DNA from: Malachius bipustulatus
Lineage: Eukaryota; Arthropoda; Insecta; Coleoptera; Melyridae
DNA: 64,000 bases
Direction of reading: 5' to 3'
Assembly: GCA_910589415.1 (NCBI GenBank)
Contig: OU342633.1
Location: forward strand, 19,444,858 to 19,508,857
Numbering within the stretch: the first letter of the stretch is position 1; each line of letters opens with the position of its first letter. Positions 1 to 9,785 of the stretch are shown piece by piece. A program made the translations under genes and the position numbers. The notes under the pieces were generated by a model. That model searched no databases, was not told the origin of the DNA, and saw only the letters and a program-made list of their open reading frames with translations.

Positions 1-385
1 AATGGTTCTGCGTTATACGCATATTCGAGATTGCGTGGACTATCAGACATTTCTGACTCCATGGCGAACGGGTATATAATACGAGCTGTCACTCTAGCAT
101 TTAGTTGTTGCAATTGGAAAAGAGAAGAAATACATGAGTGTCAAGCCAAGGCCAAGACTGCCAAGTGAAATGAAAGAGCATTGTTGTGTATTAGTGGTGT
201 CTGTGTATGTAAATAAGAGAACAGCTGATTACTTAGATTTTCAGATTTTTTTATAGTTTTATAAGTTATAGTTGTGTTAAAGCAGAATAAAGAATTTTTT
301 AAGACTTTTAATTTGGTATTAATAAAGTGTAAGACGGTAATAATATTATATCACCATCTCACAAATTTTGGTACAATTCAAATAA
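1..385 (+). repeat. LTR-like repeat, cut by window edge
   Basis: This stretch resembles the better preserved copy at about 4690-5065. Shared blocks, in order, are a TATATAA-type box (near 71, compare 4757), a block reading AACAGCTGATTACTTAGATTT (near 221, compare 4945), an AATAAA-containing block (near 285) and a GTGTAAGACGGTAATAATATT-like block. A TATA box followed by a polyadenylation-type signal is what an LTR R/U5 region looks like. No internal retroviral-type coding sequence follows, so it is probably a solo or decayed LTR. The exact ends and the family are not determined. Confidence 0.4.
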
Positions 386-1450
386 AAATTTTAGGGGATG
401 GGAATAGTTAATAAAATATTTTCAAGGGTCAGTCTCGTCAATAAAAATGCAATAAAATAATAAATCAGGCCGCTTTAGAATTGTGCCCCCCCCCCCCTCG
501 GAGGGGGATCAGTATAGCCCAAATTAAAAGCATTGAACAAATTTCATTTGTATTTATTAATAATTATTCAAACTCAGTTTTTCAGCCTTTTAAAGCATTT
601 TGTTAAATAATGTTGGCTGGGTGATTGCACCCCTGCGGCCCCCAATTCAATTCAATTCAATATTTTAATGATAATAACAAAGTTAATCAACTTCAGGTAT
701 ATTCATTGAAGGGAAAAGGGAAGGTTAATAAAGAAAATTCTTGACGACTAACAATACCAACCTATTTTAAAGCTTAGAAATATGACTAATCGCCAGTTGG
801 AAATTTCCTTTTTTACTGAAAACTCATCGTGCGATATTATGTATATTATGTTGAGAGTAAAGTCTGACACTGGGTACAGCTGGTAAATTTGTGGGGACTA
901 TGTAAATCTGACCCGGTCGCAACAAGTCAAGCGCTGCATGGGTATCGGTGTCCACCAATTTACAGTTTGGTGGTGTCCACAAGTGTAGAGATGTATTATA
1001 CCAAATATCGTTGCTTCCTAGAAGTGCAGTCTTTGGAATTCGCTATCAGGACCAGGACATATGTCTCCCTCCCTGGTCTATTTCATATTACCAGTTTAAA
1101 TCGAGAGAAAACAAGCAGTTACACACCAAACTACCTCCACAGCATTCCTAACTAGACTTATAATACATGGGTTGGCCTTCGTGGAGGTACTTTTTGCAAG
1201 ATAAAATGAACACTTGTTAGTTTTTCTTAATTTTCATTCATAATAATTTCATAATCATGTACAAAAAATTACCTTGACGGGTGTTCAACCATAACAAAAT
1301 AAGGTGTGCCAAGGACAATACTATTGTTGACCTATTATTATCTACTTATTTCTATAATAAAACCACACACATAGATACCTACTCCTCTAATTTATATCGT
1401 ATCTCTCTCATTATTGAAATCAATCAGTTTGACATCAGTTTTTACTAAAT
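386..1450. other. Intergenic DNA without a recognisable gene
   Basis: I see no supported gene here. There is a run of about 13 C at 486-498 followed by a G-rich stretch, which can form a small hairpin, and a short ATTCA tandem repeat near 645-660. Two overlapping short open frames at 889-1155 show no domain and look like chance frames. A small inverted motif around GGTGTCCACC (948 and 970) is not explained. Confidence 0.4.
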
Positions 1451-1451
1451 T

Positions 1452-1616
1452 ATGAGTACAACTTTAGAAGATCGTATCAAAATTTTAGTGGCAAGAGCAG
1501 AACAAAACTTACCAGCACCACGAGTCCAAAATGGTGATGGATCAATTTGTTACCACTTACAGAAAAGACTACTTATGGCCTTACGTCAAAACAATCGGCA
1601 TAAGACCGCAATCTGA
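1452..1616 (+). other. Short upstream ORF overlapping the next gene
   Basis: An ATG at 1452 opens a 54-residue frame ending with TGA at 1614-1616. It is in a different frame from, and overlaps, the long frame that starts at 1531. The first 25 or so residues look like a normal protein N-terminus (alternating charged and hydrophobic residues). It could be a regulatory upstream ORF, or the true N-terminus of the following gene separated by a one-base frameshift near 1530. Confidence 0.3.
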
Positions 1617-2337
1617 ACAGCTTTACCAACCTTCTTCGGCAAGAGATCATGTACCTTGTGAATGCCACTTGCTAATCGAACCACCAAAAACAGCGAAACA
1701 GCAAGTATTAGGTCCGAACGCTCTGGAAGAACAAGCATGGAGCAGACTAGGACCGATGGGACCTCTGCTAGACCCGAAAATATACCCGGCGAGGGTAGGT
1801 GCGAGTCCGGAATCGAACGTAAGCAGATATAATCAACCGAACGTGTTCTTGGAGAAGCTCAAAGAGAAATATCCTTTCATATACGAGTGTCTGAGGACGG
1901 CACCTCCGGATGATCTGATTTCCCGAATCAACAGGGACCGTCTAAGGTCAACCTATCAAGTAGATTTCTGTAAAATGGAGGAGTATCCTTCGGCCCCTTA
2001 CGATGAATTAATCAGAGCGGCAGGTGTTGAAGGTGCTCCACCGTGCCCCGAGCCAGTCAGGCTTCCGGGAGATCCTTGCAGGCCCAATCAGAGATCGATC
2101 GCATTCAGACCGGCATCGATCTCAAAAGACTATTGCGGCAGCGGGGGTGGTATTAGTGGATTTAGAGCTGACAGGCAAGATAAGAAGAGTTGTGTCGGTA
2201 CATGTCACGGTCCGCTTAGTATAATGACACCCGGTTCGACTGAATATAGAGATGCAATCTCACGGCTCGGTCAAATGATTATGAGGGATAAAATTCATAG
2301 AGTTCAAACAGCTCCGAAACGTCTTGTGGGTTTTTAA
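1531..2337 (+). CDS. Unknown protein, possible axonemal/sperm microtubule protein
   Basis: A single uninterrupted 268-residue frame with a good ATG context (CCAAAATGG), its stop at 2335-2337 and AATAAA at 2432-2437. It has no signal peptide or membrane segment. It is rich in Pro, Arg and Tyr. Two copies of a T-Y-x-x-D-[FY] motif followed by a proline a few residues on occur near residues 8-17 and 139-150, and a Cys-rich, Gly-rich stretch lies near residues 210-225. Short T-Y-x-x-D-type motifs recur in microtubule inner proteins of cilia and sperm flagella; that link is only an inference and I do not recognise the family. No introns are apparent. It ends 276 bp before the first anoctamin gene on the same strand. 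The start could lie further upstream if a frameshift separates the ATG at 1452 from this frame. Confidence 0.75.
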   Translation: MVMDQFVTTYRKDYLWPYVKTIGIRPQSEQLYQPSSARDHVPCECHLLIEPPKTAKQQVLGPNALEEQAWSRLGPMGPLLDPKIYPARVGASPESNVSRYNQPNVFLEKLKEKYPFIYECLRTAPPDDLISRINRDRLRSTYQVDFCKMEEYPSAPYDELIRAAGVEGAPPCPEPVRLPGDPCRPNQRSIAFRPASISKDYCGSGGGISGFRADRQDKKSCVGTCHGPLSIMTPGSTEYRDAISRLGQMIMRDKIHRVQTAPKRLVGF

Positions 2338-2431
2338 TTCATATCATCAGTAGGTAATGTGAAGTCTTTACGGTGAAGTCTTTCATTATATACATACAAT
2401 GTCCCAGTTATTTCATGAAAATTGTAAATAT

Positions 2432-2437
2432 AATAAA
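2432..2437 (+). terminator. Polyadenylation signal of the 1531-2337 gene
   Basis: AATAAA about 95 bp after the stop codon, in an A-rich context. No other canonical hexamer lies between the stop and the next gene. Confidence 0.5.
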
Positions 2438-2613
2438 AAATGTATAACTAATTTGTTGGTTCATTATTATTACAAAAAGAAGTACCTACCCCAATCCTAA
2501 TGACTCGTCGACTCCTGACAGTGAAATAATTTTAAATGTCAGTTTGATTATTCAAATTGATTGCATGTTTTATAAAATTCCAATCTAAACTTAGAAGTAC
2601 TTACAAAAATTTT

Positions 2614-5600
2614 ATGACAGAATATAAATTCCCAGAGTCTCACTTCAGTGATGGTTTGAGGAAAATTGATTATGTAATAGTCTACCGTAAAAATATTTTC
2701 GAACAAGGTCCTGAAGGTACTGAGTTGAAATTATTTCTTAAGAGCTTGCAAGACAAAGGTTTGCAATGTGAACAAGAAAAAGGCTTGGTAAGATTGGGTC
2801 TCTTGTGTCAAAGTTGATATAGTTTACTTATTAATTACAATCGTTTTAGAAATATAAAGATATATGTTTTGAAAAAATTCATTTTCCGGAACATGTGATT
2901 GTTGAACTGGCAAAACGATACGAGTTCGATTTACAATGCGATAACTTGTACTATAAAAATGAAGAAAAAACAATGCTGAAATGGTTTGCATCTGTTGTTA
3001 CTAAACCAGATCCTTATGATCCTATTTATTTAAGAGCAAGGTAATTTAACTTCAGAAAACTGTAGTAAGTAGAGAAGATTTCAGTAGACACATTACAATT
3101 TAAATTTTTGAAGCTTTTTGAATTTTAATAAAATGTACGATTCAAGTTTTTCCCAAAGCTATTAATACAAAATCCACTGACCAAGTGGCATCATGCACCA
3201 TGCACCGCAGACGCATTTGTAGGCATTCTGAAAAAAATTGGACATGAATTTTTTGTTTTTGGGAGTTCTATAAAATGATTCTTTTTAATGGATAATTTTT
3301 TACATTTTTTCTAGTGATATTTTATCTGGGGAGAAACCCAAGAAAGCAACAACTTCAGAGAGGGTTTTAATAGCAGACAAGCTACTAGAAGAGATTTCTT
3401 ATAAAAATATGGATAAGAATATCACTCTAGATGATCTGATATCTGATAAAATTATTCTAGATGCTTTTCCTATACATGATACGACAGAGAAATTCCCACT
3501 TGAAGGACCAATTTCTGAGAGACAGGTACTAATAATTTTTCACATCAACTACAAGTTAGTGCACTTCCACTACAGAGTGGAAGGAAAAAAGGTTTCCCCA
3601 GCTTGGCTAATAATAGAACAAAGAAAGTTTCATCGAAAAATATTTTCTCGGAATTATAGCTTCTTATAAAAAAAAATGGCAGACTTTGAAATTATGAAAC
3701 TTAATTTTTTAAAGACATCGCCATATCCAGAAGTAACTAAAACTCACACATCCATGTCATGTAACCATCAACCAGTTAACATGAGTCCTGCAACAGGTTG
3801 TTTTGGTCACCTCTGAACCAAAAATAAAGCAGTGCTTAAAGTGTGAGAAAAGAGGACACAATTTTCTAGAAATTGTTTCAAAGTTTTTGGAAAAAAAGCA
3901 AATTCATTGGCAGGCGGTGGTACCTTTTGTTATGTGTGGTTTTAAGTTGAATAAGATTGATATGCCAAATTTAAAAGATGTATTAGTATAAGATAGTATA
4001 AAGAGACACCTTTGCGAACAATGATGAACAAACAAATACGTATTTCATAATGAATTGTAGGTCAATGAGTATAAGCACATAGAGTGCAATTACTAGCCTG
4101 TTAGGTGGGTTCGGAGAATTCCTCCATCGCCCATAACAGTTGTCATGATGGCAGTGCCCGAAACTCCAACTAGAGAGTTTGCTTCCGCATCCAACAGCAG
4201 AGCCTTCCAGAGTACCAAATCAAGCACAGACACGTGTTTCGTTCTACTGGAACTCATCAGTGTGCTGCATCTGGAGTGTCTGGAGGATGCTGTCGGATGA
4301 ACGGAAGCCGGGGCCTCTTAAGGCAAGAATTAACACGGAACTCCGTGTGGTGTAAAATAGAGCGACATCTAGCGGTCAGTTCAAGCGGAAGCAAACTCTC
4401 TAGTTGGAGTTTCGGGCACTGCCATCATGACAACTGTTATGGGCGATGGAGGAATTCTCCGAACCCACCTAACAGGCTAGTAATTGCACTCTATGTGCTT
4501 ATACTCATTGACCTACAATTCATTATGAATTAATCGTTGAGTATACTTGCCTTCTGTCTTCTTAAATACGCATTTGTTTATTTACTTCCTCAATTTTTAT
4601 AAAGACTCAGCCAGCCATGGAAATGTGACTTTCGCGACAATTCTAGTTACATGATAGGAATGACATTGCCGGCCAGTGTGAGTTCTACTAAATACCAGAA
4701 TGGTTCGAGAACGTGTTTACGGATCGGCCAGAGGTTTCGACAGCGCCTCAGTGGGAACTATATAAGAAGCGCCATGGCTGGAGACAGAGTCAGTCATATC
4801 CTGAATATGAAAGCTTAAGTAGTATCACCGAGGAAGGCAGACATAGAGTAAAGTGACAATAAGTGAATTGTGAAGTAGAAAACAGAGTGAAGTATAAGTG
4901 ATGAGAGACATTAGCTGTGTAATATCTGTGTGGAAATAAGAGGACAGCTGATTATTTAGATTTAGAAGTTACTGCTTAAGTTATATTAGTGCTGGAGAAT
5001 AAAAGAACTTTGAAAGACTTGTGTGAGACCGTTAACAATATTATTCTTGTGAAAAGAGGATTTGATTAAAGAAAACGGGAGCAACAACGACCAAACTTAC
5101 CCTTTTAGAGCTCTTTTTGTGTACTTATCTTTAATGTTTGTCTCTTTTCATTTCAAAAGTTGAAAGAAATCATCTACAAGTTGCAAGAATTTAAAAGTAC
5201 GTACTGACTTTTCAGCTGCTGTCTAAATATTGGGTAGCAATATCAGCTATGGGCAAACAGCAACCGCTCAACCTAATCGAACGCTACTTTGGACCTGAAG
5301 TAGCCTTTTATTTCGCCTGGATGGGATTCTACACACAAATGTTACTATACGCATCTCTGTTAGGATTAGCCTTCATTCTAGCAACATCCGTTTATCTAGC
5401 ATGTAATATGTCTTACATCAGGTAAGTTATTGAAGGGACGGGGGCACCCGAGCCAGTATTAATAATCTATTTTAGAAAACAAATATGCGAAAGTGAGATA
5501 ATAATTTGCCCGGCATGTAAAAGTGAAACGAACTGCCCTTTCACCTACCTAAAAGACTACTGCCACTTAGCCATGTTTAGCTTCATAACGGAAAATCCTG

Positions 5601-8159
5601 TGACGGTGGTGTACACTACTTTGATGTCCTTTTGGGGTACCACTACCACTTCAAACTTGCGACATCAAAATTATAATTCATTCTTTTATTTGCACGCAGG
5701 AATTATTTTCATCATACTATGGAGAAGAAAGGAAGCTATTTTGGGTATCAGATGGAATGTTACTCAAATAAAAATTATGCGCACCATGAGGTAAGTTACT
5801 TGCCCTTACTTGTCTTGTCACCTGATGTGATGATGATAATTTAGGGGAGAATTCTATCTCCACCGTCCTCGAGTCAGGACATCCTCAATAACCGGAGCTT
5901 CTGAATTTTTTATTCCTAAAAAAGATAAATTTTTACGAGTAGCAACGAGTTACATCCTGTTTAGTTTAATGGTGGGTAAACTGTGACAGATTAAAAAAAA
6001 TTAACCGACATAAAAAATAACCCATTCTCCAGATAGCTTTCTTGATATGTTTACTACTCATCCAAATGGTGATAAGAAGGTTAATTGTTTATTACGGACA
6101 AAGAAGCAATTATGAAGAAATCAGGAAAAATATTAGCCTTATCGAAACTGTTTGCAGTAGTTGGATAATAGCATTTATGATTTCTTACTGCGGTTCGGTA
6201 ATATTGGCACTATCGTTACATTAATATACAAGTTGATAATGACTTCTTACCTTGCAGCTCTGTCAACAAGTGGCGAAAATTCTGTCAGATTTAGAGGTAC
6301 CTCGAACTGATTTACAGTATGAAAATATTTTTATAATCAAAAGTTTCTTGTTAGCTTGTGCAAATAATTATTTCTTTATTGTTTATTTAGCTTTCTTCAA
6401 GGTAAGGAATAAAAATAGTTTGATAATAATAACAAACCGGTAATACAACTGGTTACAGGGGAAGTTTTATAGACATCCTGGTGTTTTAAATTTTCGAAAT
6501 TGGTTAGGAGGTTTAAATGATGACAACTGCAGACCGATTGGCTGTATTGCCGATTTAGGAATTCTGCTGATCAGTATTTTGATTACGAAACGCTTTATTA
6601 AGCACGTAAAGTACATACTTTTCCCGTAAGTAAAAATGCGTTATTCTGAATACAACTGCTGCAACTATTTTTAAATTAATTTGCAGTTTTGTGGTGTATT
6701 TATCGAAAAAAATATTTCACAGAATAAAATATGGGATTCATAATTTACCAAGATGGGAGAGAGACTATGAACTCAATGAATTAAGCTCGAGCTATATTCA
6801 TGATCAGTTCACCCAAGTCGGTCAGTCTCAGCTCATCAGTACCTACTAATAAAGTTAATTGTATTATTTTCAGTAATACAGTATGGTTTCATGGTTTGTT
6901 TCATAGCAGCATTTCCTCCAGCGCCAATTTTAGCACTCATAAGTAATTTGTTTGAAATGAGAAAAAATGCTCACGAGTTATTAATCAGCAGTAGAAGATA
7001 CATCCCTAAAAAGGTTCCAAATATCGGGTCCTGGAATACTGCCCTGATTATTTTAACTTTGGCTGGAGCATTTAGTAATGTAAGTTACTTAATAATTGTC
7101 CTATATTATTTTCATCATCAATCTGGCCCAAATTTTATTTTTATTTTATTAACAAATTAAAATCTATTTCAGCCATTTATATTTTTCTTCGACACAAACT
7201 TTGTGCCTAAATTATTATTTCATCTAGACCATGATAATATTGACGGACTTGTAAAAAGTACTCTTTCACGTAAGCAAAACTTGTCGTGACTCTGCAGTCT
7301 ATACACGATTAAAATACAATTTTGTAGAATTCAACGCTAGTGAATTGGCGATAACAACTGAACAGTTTAAGAATTTGACCGTTTGTTATTATGTGGGGCA
7401 AAGATATCCACCAGGAAATCCCAAAGAATATCAACTGACAACTGAATATTGGCACGGACTTACTATCAAGTCACTACTTTTCATTGCAATTGAGGTTGGA
7501 ATAAGAATAAGCGAATATTATCATATTCAACACAAAAAAATTATTCAGATCAGTGGCCATGCACTCACATTTCACAACCATTTTTATATTGTTATTGTTA
7601 TACTTCATTTTTGTTGTACTTTCATAATTTGTAGTTCATTTTTTGTACAAATGACCTTTAGATTCTAAGGGGAGCTTGGAGCGAGTAGAGGTGTAGTTAC
7701 ATGCGGGGGGTAATCGTTACATATGAGAACGATTTCTTTGTATCACCCGTCCTCATTAAGGCCACTTTCAAGCCAATGATAGACCTTTCAAGAAGGGCAA
7801 GGGAAAATTTCTAAAAGTTGTCAAATTGATAGTGGACCATCTAATCTTGCACGAGCCTTCACTAGTACCATAATATTATGTTACTCCTATAGAGACCCAC
7901 GCTATCTCCCAGAGTAAGTGATATGGTATGCCTGAGTGCCACTGATCTGAATAATGACCAACATTTCAATAATTCTAATATCGATATAACTCTTTTTCAG
8001 AACATAACATTGATAGTCTTGCTATTTTTGTACTATGTGGTACCCAGAGTTCCTCGAGGTGTGAAACTAAAACTAGAGCATGAGCAAAAGCAAAAAATGC
8101 AATACCTAGGAAGAAAACGAAGACAATCATCAAACATATTTCGAAATTTTGTACAATAA
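2614..8159 (+). CDS. Anoctamin (TMEM16) family protein, copy 1
   Basis: Fifteen exons traced by splice sites, phase and paralogue alignment: 2614-2787, 2850-3040, 3315-3525, 5216-5421, 5476-5636, 5700-5790, 5845-5971, 6033-6197, 6258-6401, 6459-6625, 6687-6820, 6874-7079, 7173-7269, 7328-7494, 8001-8159; about 799 residues. Exons 1-3 hold the anoctamin dimerisation region (DGLRKIDYVIVY near the start, then an F-P-I-H-D motif). Exon 4 carries the hallmark ERYFGPEVAFYFAW before TM1, exon 5 the Cys-rich extracellular loop, exons 6-14 the remaining membrane segments. The family comprises calcium-activated chloride channels and lipid scramblases of plasma or internal membranes. The acidic calcium-site residue of TM7 is Asp (GCIADL). 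In TM8 the usual E-x-x-x-D reads E-M-R-K-N, so the site looks weakened. The exon 8 donor (GTAATA at 6198) is supported by the equal 165 bp length in copy 2. The exon 14 donor (GTTGGA) is weak. An in-frame ATG at 2557 is an alternative start. Intron 3 is swollen by mobile elements. Confidence 0.85.
4044..4529. mobile_element. Fold-back element with 145-bp perfect arms
   Basis: Bases 4044-4188 and 4385-4529 are inverted copies of each other with no mismatch that I can see over about 145 bp, enclosing 196 bp of unique sequence. It lies in intron 3 of the first anoctamin gene. No transposase is encoded, so it is non-autonomous. Perfect arms imply a recent insertion or recent gene conversion between arms. 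I could not fix a target site duplication. Confidence 0.8.
4620..5070 (+). repeat. Solo-LTR-like repeat in intron 3
   Basis: Contains a TATATAAG box near 4759, an AATAAA-type block near 5000 and blocks shared with 1-385. It lies directly after the fold-back element in intron 3 of anoctamin copy 1, on the same strand as the gene. No retroviral-type coding sequence is present, so a solo LTR is the simplest reading. The boundaries are approximate. Confidence 0.4.
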
Positions 8160-8161
8160 AA
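8156..8161 (+). terminator. Polyadenylation signal overlapping the stop codon
   Basis: AATAAA starts inside the last sense codon of anoctamin copy 1 and includes its TAA stop (8157-8159). If used, the 3' UTR would be very short. Confidence 0.4.
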
Positions 8162-8200
8162 TACTTACATTTATTTGAGACTCATTTTTCGTTAATGTTG

Positions 8201-8244
8201 ATCAATGAATTACAAACGTACGTATACGTTTGTAATTCATTGAT
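8201..8244. repeat. 20-bp-arm perfect hairpin after anoctamin copy 1
   Basis: 8201-8220 and 8225-8244 are perfect inverted repeats around a 4-base centre, 40 bp past the stop codon. On either strand the transcript would form a strong stem loop. It may be a tiny fold-back element or a 3'-end structure. Confidence 0.6.
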
Positions 8245-8820
8245 GTTGATAAACTCAACATTTTATTTTTATTTTTGATTTAATTAAAAATTCTCCAGAA
8301 CTAAGCGCTCTTACTATTGCGCCGATAAATGGGACCGTGATAACTTCACAACCGCATGCGCAATACAAGTTTTCGTGGATTTTTTAAACTGATAAATTGA
8401 TTTTGTTAGATGGAGATGATAAAAAATTAATTAGGACCTGGTAAAGAGGTCACTTAACCTTATCAGTTGGGTTTGTGCCCTAAAATTTCAAGAATATTTA
8501 ATAACTTATAGATTTAGTGATCCTCGTTTGTCGGCGCAATAGCAGGAACTAACTATTTTCGAATGTTTACTATAACCTAGAAATTTATCAAATGTCAAAT
8601 TTAAATTACTAAAAACAGCTATCCTCCTAACTTCTGCAAGCGCATGCGTAAAGCAATAATAGCACTTCTATTTATAATTATTATTTATTATATTTGTACT
8701 CAAATCAAAGTTAAATCACAAATACAATAACATTGTGAAGTACCTGAAACCTAATAAAATAGTCACTTATTTTATTGCTTCTTTGACCTTTCATGAAAGG
8801 TATCGGTGTTGGTATTACCA

Positions 8821-9548
8821 TATAAGGGTGTTGATTTTCAAAGCGGGCCATAGGGGATTAGCATTGCGAAAGTGGTTTTTGAGGATTCCTGCTCGCCGTT
8901 TATACCGACAGAAATGGTTTTGGTATCAAAATGAAGCTAAAACTATTGCGCATAACGCTTGACATCAGAAATTAATTTAATTTCACGTTGTTTTCTAAAA
9001 TTCTTCAGTAAAAATTCAAGTAATTGTTAATGTTTAATCACAAAATAGCATGCCTTGCCGAAACAATAATGACGTTTCTACGTTTCGACAATCCAATAAT
9101 AAAACTTTACAAGTCAGTAGGTAATAATAAAGTCTGGTTCTATTTAAAAATGGGTTATACAAACCAAGAAAGAGTCTTTCTTTATGGTTAAAACCTACTA
9201 CAGTGTAGCCAGTTACAGGAGGGTTCGCGATTTATTTGCCGTAAATTTTTTTAATAGACCAATGTTTTATTATTGGATTGTAAAAACGTAGAAACGTCAT
9301 TATTGTTTAGGCAAGGCATGCTATTTTGTGATTAAACATTAACAATTACTTGAATTTTTATTGAAGAATTTTAGAAAACAACGTGAAAATAAATTAATTT
9401 CTGATGTCAAGCGTTATGCGCAATAATTTTAGCTTCATTTTGATACCAAAACCATTTCTGTCAGTTTAAACGGCGAGCAGGAATCCTCAAAAACCACTTT
9501 CGCAATGTTAATCCCCTATGGCCCGCTTTGAAAATCAACACCCTGTAT
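8821..9548. mobile_element. Fold-back element, family B
   Basis: Arms 8821-9105 and 9264-9548 (about 285 bp each) are near-identical inverted repeats around a unique centre of about 158 bp. The right end reads ACACCCTGTATAT, the terminus type seen on many elements in this window; the left end has decayed to TATAAGGGTGT. A fragment of the same family lies at 45047-45157. It is non-coding; short frames in the arms are mirror copies. It lies between anoctamin copies 1 and 2. Confidence 0.8.
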
Positions 9549-9785
9549 ATCTTCCCTGTTTCCTTTTTTACACTATTCGCAAAGCAGCGATTCAGTAAAT
9601 ATTTAAAGGACGGACTATTATATTTGATTTCTTTTGAGTCCCTTATATGGTGCCAGTGAAAATGTGTATTCATTAAAGAATAATAGGAAAATGTACAAAA
9701 AAGTTGTCAATGTCAACAATAAACAATGTACCTACCATTTTTTATAAAATTTGATAAAAACTAAAAGAGCTAGTTTTCAAGTAGT

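Noticed and set aside
889..1155. Two overlapping frames of 88 and 67 residues
   Set aside because: No domain, no splice context and no paralogue; different frames over the same bases.
6198..6240. Alternative longer exon 8 of anoctamin copy 1 ending near TACAAG (6231)
   Set aside because: It meets a TAA at 6222 in frame and lacks a GT donor in the needed phase; ending at 6197 gives 165 bp, equal to copy 2.
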